Positions 9,808-17,690 of a stretch of 17,700 nucleotides of DNA are shown here, piece by piece. Each line of letters starts with the position of its first letter. Positions within the stretch are counted from its first letter, which is position 1. The position numbers were made by a program, and so were the translations under genes. Under the pieces are notes generated by a model that saw only the letters and a program-made list of their open reading frames with translations, was not told where the DNA came from and did not search any database. The stretch comes from Saccoglossus kowalevskii (lineage: Eukaryota; Hemichordata; Enteropneusta; Harrimaniidae): assembly GCF_000003605.2 (NCBI RefSeq), contig NW_003105320.1, forward strand, positions 1-17,700, in the 5' to 3' direction.

Positions 9808-10361
9808 TGTGATATTGGGCATGTGTTAATGTCAGTGAACTGGTCCGATAATCAGTGATGTGAAATTGGGCAGGTGTGAATGTCAGTGAACTGGTCTGAT
9901 AATCAGTGATGTGATATTGGGCAGGTGTTAATGTCAGTGAACTGGTCTGATAATCAGTGATGTGATATTGGGCAGGTGTTAATGTCATTGAACTGGTCCT
10001 ATAATCAGTGATGTGATATTGGGCATGTGTTAATGTCAGTAAACTGGTCTGATAATCAGTGATGTGATATTGGGCATGTGTTAATGTCAGTAAACTGGTC
10101 TGATAATCAGTGATGTGATATTGGGCATGTGTTAATGTCAGTGAACTGGTCTGATAATCAGTGATGTGATATTGGGCATGTGTTAATGTCAGTAAACTGG
10201 TCTGATAATCAGTGATGTGATATTGGGCATGTGTTAATGTCAGTAAACTGGTCTGATAATCAGTGATGTGATATTGGGCATGTGTTAATGTCAGTAAACT
10301 GGTCTGATAATCAGTGATGTGATATCGGGCAGGTGTTAATGTCAGTGAACTGGTTTGATAA

Positions 10362-10398
10362 CCAGTGATGTGTTAATGGCAGTGACGTGGTCTGATAA
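10362..10398. repeat. 37-bp short unit with diverged tail
   Basis: Same 14-bp deletion; the tail reads GGCAGTGACGTGG instead of GTCAGTGAAGTGG. It follows a GATATCGGGC unit and the perfect inverted repeat, as at 4352 and 9453. Confidence 0.83.
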
Positions 10399-10609
10399 TC
10401 AGTGATGTGAAATTGGGCGGGTGTTAATGTCAGTAAACTGGTCTGATAATCAGTGATATGATATTGGGCATGTGTTAATGTCAGTGAACTGGTCTGATAA
10501 TCAGTGATGTGATATCGGGCAGGTGTTAATGTCAGTAAACTGGTCTGATAATCAGTGACCTGATATTGGGCAGGTGTTAATGTCAGTGAACTGGTCTGAT
10601 AATCATTGA

Positions 10610-11354
10610 TGTGAAATTGGGTAAGTGTTAATGTCAGTAAACTGGTCTGATAATCAGTGATGTGATATTGGGCAGGTGTTGAAGTCAGTGAACTGGTCTG
10701 ATAATCAGTGATGTGATATTGGGCAGGTGTTAATGTCAGTGAACTGGTCTGATAATCAGTGATGTGAAATTGGGCGGGTGTTAATGTCAGTAAACTGGTC
10801 TGATAATCAGTGATGTGATATTGGGCATGTGTTAATGTCAGTGAACTGGTCTGATAATCAGTGATGTGATATTGGGTAGGTGTTAATGTCAGTAAACTGG
10901 TCTGATAATCAGTGATGTGATATTGGGCATGTTTTACTGTCAGTGAACTGGTCTGATCATCAGTGATGTGATATTGGGGCATGTGTTAATGTCAGCGAAC
11001 TGGTCTAATCATCAGTGATGTGATATTGGGCAGGTGTTACTGTCAGTGAACTGGTCTGATAATCAGTGATGTGAAATTGGGCAGGTGTTAATGTCAGTGA
11101 ACTGGTGTGATAATCAGTGATGTGAAATTGGGTAGGTGTTAATGTCAGTAAACTGGTTTGATAATCAGTGATGTGATATTGGGCAGGTGTTGATGTCAGT
11201 GAACTGGTTTGATAATCAGTGATGTGATATTGGGCAGGTGTTAATGTCAGTGAACTGGTCTGATAATCAGTGATGTGAAATTAGGCAGGTGTTAATGTCA
11301 GTAAACTGGTCTGTTAATCAGTGATGTGATATTGGGCAGGTGTTAATGTCAGTA
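10610..11354. repeat. Higher-order block B, shorter copy
   Basis: The counterpart of 860-1705, with GTTGAAG (10681), GTTTTACTG (10931), GTCAGCGAAC (10991) and GGTCTGTTAATC (11310) in the same order but two units fewer. A GGGGC run near 10975 adds one base. At its right end the similarity passes to another source: from about 11366 on, the sequence matches 6990 onward (block D). Confidence 0.75.
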
Positions 11355-11365
11355 AACTGGTCTGA

Positions 11366-11576
11366 TAATCAGTGATGTGAAATTGGGAAGGTGTTAATGT
11401 CAGTAAACTGGTCCGATAATCAGTGATGTGATATTGGGCATGTGTTAATGTCAGTAAACTGGTCTGATAATCAGTGATGTGATATTGGGCATGTGTTAAT
11501 GTCAGTAAACTGGTCTGATAATCAGTGATGTGATATTGGGCATGTGTTAATGTCAGTAAACTGGTCTGATAATCAG
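11366..11576. repeat. Block D, right copy
   Basis: GGGAAGG at 11385 and the GGTCCGATAATC and GGGCATGTG units that follow match 6990-7200 at offset 4376 bp. After about 11576 the copies differ: here a further GATATTGGGCATGTG unit follows, there GAAATTGGGCATGTACTAATG. Confidence 0.7.
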
Positions 11577-12209
11577 TGATGTGATATTGGGCATGTGTTA
11601 ATGTCAGTGAACTGGTCTGATAATCAGTGATGTGATATTGGGCATGTGTTAATGTCAGTAAACTGGTCTGATAATCAGTGATGTGAAATTGGGCAGGTGT
11701 TAACGTCAGTAAACTGGTCCGATAATCAGTGATGTGATATTGGGCATGTGTTAATGTCAGTAAACTGGTCTGATAATCAGTGATGTGATATTGGGCATGT
11801 GTTAATGTCAGTAAACTGGTCTGATAATCAGTGATGTGATATTGGGCATGTGTTAATGTCAGTGAACTGGTCTGATAATCAGTGATGTGATGTGATATTG
11901 GGCATGTGTTAATGTCAGTAAACTGGTCCGATAATCAGTGATGTGATATTGGGCATGTGTTAATGTCAGTGAACTGGTCCGATAATCAGTGATGTGAAAT
12001 TGGGCAGGTGTGAATGTCAGTGAACTGGTCTGATAATCAGTGATGTGATATTGGGCAGGTGTTAATGTCAGTGAACTGGTCTGATAATCAGTGATGTGAT
12101 ATTGGGCAGGTGTTAATGTCAGTGAACTGGTCCGATAATCATTGATGTGATATTGGGCATGTGTTAATGTCAGTAAACTGGTCTGATAATCAGTGATGTG
12201 ATATTGGGC

Positions 12210-12400
12210 ATGTGTTTAATGTCAAGTAAACTGGTCTGATAATCAGTGATGTGATATTGGGCATGTGTTAATGTCAATGAACTGGTCTGAAAATCAACGA
12301 TGTGATATTGGGCATGTGTTAATGTCTTTAAACACGTCTGATAAATCATGATGTGATATTGGGCATGTGTTTCATGTCAGTGAAAGTGGTCTGATAATCA
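12210..12400. repeat. Decayed patch inside the array
   Basis: Units here carry GTGTTTAATGTCAAGTAAAC, GAAAATCAACGATG, GTCTTTAAACACGTCTGATAAATCATGATG, GTGTTTCATG and GTGAAAGTGG. Changes are both substitutions and indels. The units on both sides are normal, so this is either an old island spared from homogenisation or a poorly resolved piece of assembly. Confidence 0.6.
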
Positions 12401-12652
12401 GTGATGTGATATTGGGCATGTGTTAATGTCAGTGAACTGGTCTGATCATTAGTGATGTGATATTGGGCAGGTGTTAATGTCAGTGAACTGGTCTGATAAT
12501 CAGTGATGTGAAATTGGGCGGGTGTTAATGTCAGTGAACTGGTCTGATAATCAGTGATGTGATATTGGGCATGTGTTAATGTCAGTAAACTGGTCTGATA
12601 ATCAGTGATGTGATATTGGGCATGTGTTAATGTCAGTGAACTGGTCTGATCA

Positions 12653-12941
12653 TCAGTGATGTGATATTGGGCAGATGTTAATGTCAGTGAACTTGTCTGA
12701 TAATCAGTGATGTGAAATTGGGCAGGTGTTAATGTCAGTGAACTGGTCGATTATCAGTGATGTGAAATTGGGCATGTGTTAATGTCAGTAAACTGGTCTG
12801 ATAATCAGTGATGTGATATTGGGCATGTGATAATGTCAGTAAACTGGTTCGATAATCAGTGATGTGAAATTGGGCATGTATTAATGTCAGTGAACTGGTT
12901 TGATAACCAGTGATGTCTTAATGTCTGAAGTGGTCTGATAA
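12653..12941. repeat. Cassette A, complete copy 1 (289 bp)
   Basis: Six units: CAGATG with AACTTGTC (51), GGGCAGG ending GGTCGATTA (50), GGGCATG with GTAAAC (51), CATGTGATAATG ending GGTTCGATAA (51), CATGTATTAATG ending GGTTTGATAA (51), and the 35-bp short unit. Two more units follow, the first with CAGTAATG-like start and GGCCTGATAA, and then the cassette starts again at 13044. The same 391-bp spacing is found at 16401 and 16792. Confidence 0.8.
12907..12941. repeat. 35-bp short unit
   Basis: Starts CCAGTGATGTCTTAATG and has the tail GTCTGAAGTGG, 2 bp shorter than the common tail. It equals the 49-bp unit at 2330 minus 14 bp. The next unit starts TAAGTAATG, against TCAGTAATG at 2379 and 16690. 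Confidence 0.83.
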
Positions 12942-13043
12942 TAAGTAATGTGATATTGGGCATGTGTTAATGTCAGTAAACTGGCCTGATAATCAGTGAT
13001 GTGATATTGGGCATGTGTTAATGTCAGTGAACTGGTCTGATCA

Positions 13044-13330
13044 TCAGTGATGTGATATTGGGCAGATGTTAATGTCAGTGAACTTGTCTGATAATCAGTG
13101 ATGTGAAATTGGGCAGGTGTTAATGTCAGTGAACTGGTCGATTATCAGTGATGTGAAATTGGGCAGGTGTTAATGTCAGTAAACTGGTCTGATAATCAGT
13201 GATGTGATATTGGGCAGGTGTTAATGTCAGTGAACTGGTCTGATAATCAGTGATGTGAAATTGGGCGGGTGTTAATGTCAGTAAACTGGTCTGATAATCA
13301 GTGATGTGAAATTGGGCGGGTGTTAATGTC
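13044..13330. repeat. Cassette A head followed by GGGCGGG units
   Basis: The first two cassette A units are followed by GGGCAGG/GTAAAC, GATATTGGGCAGG/GTGAAC and two GAAATTGGGCGGG units. The same order is found at 15650-15936 (offset 2606 bp) and, with a merged first unit, from 8737. It is thus a second, alternative higher-order block sharing its start with cassette A. Confidence 0.7.
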
Positions 13331-13348
13331 AGTAAACTGGTTTGATAA

Positions 13349-13385
13349 CCAGTGATGTGTTAATGTCAGTGAAGTGGTCTGATAA
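13349..13385. repeat. 37-bp short unit
   Basis: Common short unit with GTGAAGTGG tail, after the perfect inverted repeat and before a GTGGAATTGGGCGGG unit. The next short unit is 190 bp on (37 + 3 x 51). Confidence 0.85.
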
Positions 13386-13538
13386 TCAGTGATGTGGAAT
13401 TGGGCGGGTGTTAATGTCAGTGAACTGGTCTGATAATCAGTGATGTGATATTGGGCATGTGTTAATGTCAGTGAACTGGTCTGATAATCAGTGATGTGAT
13501 ATTGGGCGGGTGTTAATGTCAGTGAACTGGTTTGATAA

Positions 13539-13575
13539 CCAGTGATGTGTTAATGTCAGTGAAGTGGTCTGATAA
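13539..13575. repeat. 37-bp short unit
   Basis: As at 13349 and also followed by GTGGAATTGGGCGGG. From here to about 13820 the variant order equals that from 16108 to about 16390, at offset 2569 bp. Confidence 0.85.
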
Positions 13576-13820
13576 TCAGTGATGTGGAATTGGGCGGGTG
13601 TTAATGTCAGTAAACTGGTCTGATAATCAGTGATGTGATATTGGGCATGTGTTAATGTCAGTGAACTGGTCTAATAATCAGTGATGTGATATTGGGCATG
13701 TGTTAATGTCAGTAAACTGGTCTGATAATCAGTGATGTGATATTGGGCAGGTGTTAATGTCAGTGAACTGGTCTGATAATCAGTGATGTGATATTGGGCA
13801 TGTGTTAATGTCAGTGAACT
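13539..13820. repeat. Block F, left copy (matches 16108-16389)
   Basis: Short unit, GTGGAATTGGGCGGG/GTAAAC, GGGCATG/GTGAAC ending GGTCTAATAA, GGGCATG/GTAAAC, GGGCAGG/GTGAAC, GGGCATG. The rare GGTCTAATAA lies at 13670 and 16239, the same 2569-bp offset as the short units. The right copy has one extra T (GATATTTGGGC near 16259). Confidence 0.75.
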
Positions 13821-13842
13821 GGTCTGATAATCAGTGATGTGA

Positions 13843-14213
13843 TATTGGGCGGGTGTTAATGTCAGTGAACTGGTCTGTTAATCAGTGATGTGATATTGGG
13901 CAGGTGTTAATGTCAGTAAACTGGTCTGATAATCAATGACCTGATATTGGGCAGGTGTTAATGTCAGTGAACTGGTCTGATAATCAGTGATGTGAAATTG
14001 GGTAGGTGTTAATGTCAGTAAACTGGTCTGATAATCAGTGATGTGATATTGGGCAGGTGTTGATGTCAGTGAACTGGTCTGATAATCAGTGATGTGGTAT
14101 TGGGCAGGTGTTAATGTCAGTGAACTGGTCTGATAATCAGTGATGTGAAATTAGGCAGGTGTTAATGTCAGTAAACTGGTCTGATAATCAGTGATGTGAT
14201 ATTGGGCAGGTGT
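13843..14213. repeat. Block C, right copy
   Basis: Matches 3715-4085 at offset 10128 bp through ACCTG (13934), GTAGG, GTTGATG, GTGATGTGGTATT (14089) and GAAATTAGGC. It then continues into GTTTTACTTTCAG (14261), a marker seen also at 1742 after a GAAATTAGGC unit, so it joins features of two other places. Confidence 0.68.
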
Positions 14214-14260
14214 TAATGTCAGTGAACTGGTCTGATAATCAGTGATGTGATATTGGGCAT

Positions 14261-14510
14261 GTTTTACTTTCAGTGAACTGGTCTGATCATCAGTGATGTG
14301 ATATTGGGCAGGTGTTAATGTCAGTGAACTGGTCTGATAATCAGTGATGTGATATTGGGCAGGTGTTAATGTCAGTGAACTGGTCTGATAATCAGTGATG
14401 TGATATTGGGTAGGTGTTAATGTCAGTAAACTGGTCTGATAATCAGTGATGTGATATTGGGCATGTTTTACTGTCAGTGAACTGGTCTGATCATCAGTGA
14501 TGTGATATTG
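14261..14510. repeat. GTTTTACTG units, two copies 204 bp apart
   Basis: GGGCATGTTTTACT is at 14258 and again about 204 bp later (4 x 51), each followed by a GATCATCAG unit start. The same pair of markers occurs at 1181, 1742 and 10931. The link between the T-rich variant and the following GATCATCAG is kept in all five. Confidence 0.65.
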
Positions 14511-14899
14511 GGCAGGTGTTAATGTCAGTGAACTGGTCTGATAATCATGATGTGATATTGGGCAGGTGTTAATGTCAGTGAACTGGTCTGATAATCAGTG
14601 ATGTGATATTGGGCATGTGTTAATGTCAGTGAACTGGTCTGATAATCAGTGATTTGAAATTGGGCAGTGTTAATGTCACTAAACTGGTCTGATAATCAGT
14701 GATGTGATATTGGGCAGGTGTTAATGTCAGTGAACTGGTCTGATAATCAGTGATGTGAAATTGGGCAGGTGTTAATGTCAGTAAACTGGTCTGATAATCA
14801 GTGATGTGATATTGGGCATGTGTTAATGTCAGTAAACTGGTCTGATAATCAGTGATGTGATATTGGGCATGTGTTAATGTCAGTGAACTGGTCTGATCA

Positions 14900-15190
14900 T
14901 CAGTGATGTGATATTGGGCAGATGTTAATGTCAGTGAACTTGTCTGATAATCAGTGATGTGAAATTGGGCAGGTGTTAATGTCAGTGAACTGGTCGATTA
15001 TCAGTGATGTGAAATTGGGCATGTGTTAATGTCAGTAAACTGGTCTGATAATCAGTGATGTGATATTGGGCATGTGATAATGTCAGTAAACTGGTTCGAT
15101 AATCAGTGATGTGAAATTGGGCATGTATTAATGTCAGTGAACTGGTTTGATAACCAGTGATGTGTTAATGTCAGTGAAGTGGTCTGATAA
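14900..15190. repeat. Cassette A, complete copy 2 (291 bp)
   Basis: The same six-unit order as at 12653, ending with a 37-bp rather than 35-bp short unit (GTCAGTGAAGTGG tail). CATGTGATAATG is at 15071, exactly 1501 bp before that of copy 3. Confidence 0.8.
15154..15190. repeat. 37-bp short unit closing cassette A copy 2
   Basis: CCAG start, 14-bp deletion, GTGAAGTGG tail, after the perfect inverted repeat. The cassette head is of the 12653/16401 type, but the tail is of the common 37-bp type, so the exchange of tails has happened inside or next to the short unit. Confidence 0.85.
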
Positions 15191-15649
15191 TCAGTGATGT
15201 CATATTGGGCATGTGTTAATGTCAGTAAACTGGTCTGATAATCAGTTACCTGGTATTGGGCAGTTGTTAATGTCAGTGAACTGGTCTGATAATCAGTGAT
15301 GTGATATTGGGCAGGTGTTAATGTCAGTGAAGTGGTCTGATAATCAGTGATGTGAAATTGGGCATGTGTTAATGTCAGTAAACTGGTCTGATAATCAGTG
15401 ATGTGATATTGGGCAGGTGTTAATGTCAGTGAACTGGTCTGATAATCAGTGATGTGAAATTTGGCGGGTGTTAATGTCAGTGAACTGGTCTGATAATCAG
15501 TGATGTGATATTGGGCATGTGTTAATGTCAGTAAACTGGTCTGATCATCAGTGATGTGATATTGGGCAGGTGTTAATGTCAGTAAACTGGTATGATAATC
15601 AGTGATGTGATATTGGGCAGGTGTTAATGTCAGTGAACTGGTCTGATCA

Positions 15650-15936
15650 TCAGTGATGTGATATTGGGCAGATGTTAATGTCAGTGAACTTGTCTGATAA
15701 TCAGTGATGTGAAATTGGGCAGGTGTTAATGTCAGTGAACTGGTCGATTATCAGTGATGTGAAATTGGGCAGGTGTTAATGTCAGTAAACTGGTCTGATA
15801 ATCAGTGATGTGATATTGGGCAGGTGTTAATGTCAGTGAACTGGTCTGATAATCAGTGATGTGAAATTGGGCGGGTGTTAATGTCAGTAAACTGGTCTGA
15901 TAATCAGTGATGTGAAATTGGGCGGGTGTTAATGTC
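15650..15936. repeat. Cassette A head followed by GGGCGGG units
   Basis: Second copy of the arrangement at 13044-13330 (offset 2606 bp). It lies 750 bp after the cassette at 14900 and 751 bp before that at 16401. The difference of one base fits an extra T near 16260. Confidence 0.7.
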
Positions 15937-16107
15937 AGTAAACTGGTCTGATAATCAGTGATGTGATATTGGGCATGTGTTAATGTCAGTAAACTGGTCT
16001 GATCATCAGTGATGTGATATTGGGCAGGTGTTAATGTCAGTAAACTGGTATGATAATCAGTGATGTGATATTGGGCAGTGTTAATGTCAGTGAACCTGGT
16101 TTGATAA

Positions 16108-16144
16108 CCAGTGATGTGTTAATGTCAGTGAAGTGGTCTGATAA
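16108..16144. repeat. 37-bp short unit
   Basis: Common short unit with GTGAAGTGG tail, after GAACCTGGTTTGATAACCAG (one extra C) and before GTGGAATTGGGCGGG. It opens the right copy of block F. Confidence 0.85.
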
Positions 16145-16400
16145 TCAGTGATGTGGAATTGGGCGGGTGTTAATGTCAGTAAACTGGTCTGATAATCAGT
16201 GATGTGATATTGGGCATGTGTTAATGTCAGTGAACTGGTCTAATAATCAGTGATGTGATATTTGGGCATGTGTTAATGTCAGTAAACTGGTCTGATAATC
16301 AGTGATGTGATATTGGGCAGGTGTTAATGTCAGTGAACTGGTCTGATAATCAGTGATGTGATATTGGGCATGTGTTAATGTCATTGAACTGGTCTGATCA

Positions 16401-16689
16401 TCAGTGATGTGATATTGGGCAGATGTTAATGTCAGTGAACTTGTCTGATAATCAGTGATGTGAAATTGGGCAGGTGTTAATGTCAGTGAACTGGTCGATT
16501 ATCAGTGATGTGAAATTGGGCATGTGTTAATGTCAGTAAACTGGTCTGATAATCAGTGATGTGATATTGGGCATGTGATAATGTCAGTAAACTGGTTCGA
16601 TAATCAGTGATGTGAAATTGGGCATGTATTAATGTCAGTGAACTGGTTTGATAACCAGTGATGTGTTAATGTCTGAAGTGGTCTGATAA
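16401..16689. repeat. Cassette A, complete copy 3 (289 bp)
   Basis: Same order and length as copy 1 at an offset of exactly 3748 bp. The match runs from about 12602/16350 to about 13257/17005, some 650 bp, and includes the rare GGCCTGATAA (12983 and 16731) and the repeated cassette head (13044 and 16792). It marks one recent duplication of several hundred bases. Confidence 0.82.
16655..16689. repeat. 35-bp short unit
   Basis: CCAGTGATGTGTTAATG followed by TCTGAAGTGG; the next unit starts TCAGTAATG. It matches the 49-bp unit at 2330-2378 and the unit after it, except for the missing 14 bp. Confidence 0.85.
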
Positions 16690-16791
16690 TCAGTAATGTG
16701 ATATTGGGCATGTGTTAATGTCAGTAAACTGGCCTGATAATCAGTGATGTGATATTGGGCATGTGTTAATGTCAGTGAACTGGTCTGATCA

Positions 16792-16943
16792 TCAGTGATG
16801 TGATATTGGGCAGATGTTAATGTCAGTGAACTTGTCTGATAATCAGTGATGTGAAATTGGGCAGGTGTTAATGTCAGTGAACTGGTCGATTATCAGTGAT
16901 GTGAAATTGGGCAGGTGTTAATGTCAGTAAACTGGTCTGATAA
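16792..16943. repeat. Cassette A, partial copy (three units)
   Basis: CAGATG/AACTTGTC, GGTCGATTA (50 bp) and GGGCAGG/GTAAAC. It starts 391 bp after the cassette at 16401, as 13044 does after 12653. After it the sequence passes into the mosaic that resembles 7957-8291. Confidence 0.75.
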
Positions 16944-17690
16944 TCAGTGATGTGATATTGGGCAGGTGTTAATGTCAGTGAACTGGTCTGATAATCAGTG
17001 ATGTGATATTGGGTAGGTGTTAATGTCAGTAAACTGGTCTGATAATCAGTGATGTGATATTGGGCATGTGTTAATGTCAGTAAACTGGTCTGAAAATCAG
17101 TGATGTGATATTGGGCATGTGTTAATGTCAGTAAACTGGTCCGACAATCAGTGATGTGAAATTGGGCATGTACTAATGTCAGTGAACTGGCTTGATAACC
17201 AGTGATGTGTTAATGTAAGTGAAGTGGTCATATAATCAGTGATGTGAAATTGGGCGGGTGTTAATGTCAGTAAACTGGTCTGATAATCAGTGATGTGAAA
17301 TTGGGCGGGTGTTAATGTCAGTAAACTGGTCTGATAATCAGTGATGTGAAATTGGGCGGGTGTTAATGTCAGTAAACTGGTCTGATAATCAGTGATGTGA
17401 TATTGGGCAGGTGTTAATGTCAGTAATCTGGTCTGATAATCAGTGATGTGCTATTGGGCATGTGTCAATGTCAGTAAACTGGTCTGATAATCAGTGATGT
17501 GATATTGGGCATGTGTTAATGTCAGTAAAGTGGTCCGATAATCAGTGATGTGATATTGGGCGTGTGTTAATGTCAGTGAACTGGTCTGATAATAAGTGAT
17601 GTGAAATTGGGCAGGTGTTAATGTCAGTGAACTGGTCTGATAATCTGTGATGTGATATTGGGCAGGTGTTAATGTCAGTGAACTGGTCTG
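16901..17690. repeat. Mosaic block: left half like 7957-8291, right half like 7286-7740
   Basis: From about 16901 to 17235 the variant order, including GGGTAGG, two GGGCATGTG units, CATGTACTAATG and the GTCATATAATC short unit, follows 7957-8291 (offset 8944 bp). From 17236 to 17690 it follows 7286-7740 (offset 9950 bp). The switch is at or near the short unit at 17199. Confidence 0.75.
17199..17235. repeat. 37-bp short unit, GTCATATAATC subtype
   Basis: Third member of the subfamily with 7249 and 8255. Here the inverted repeat is broken by one change (ACTGGCTTGATAACCAGT). It lies at the switch point of the mosaic block. Confidence 0.85.

Noticed and set aside
9776-9988. Minus-strand open frame of 70 codons
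   Set aside because: Four to five repeat units in the one stop-free frame, which ends through the 7-bp insertion and neighbouring changes. No evidence of coding beyond the period.
10311-10982. Minus-strand open frame of 223 codons, the longest
   Set aside because: Thirteen repeat units. It begins only because of the extra G near 10977 and stops after the 37-bp unit at 10362 breaks the frame. A repetitive protein is possible in principle but nothing in the sequence supports it.
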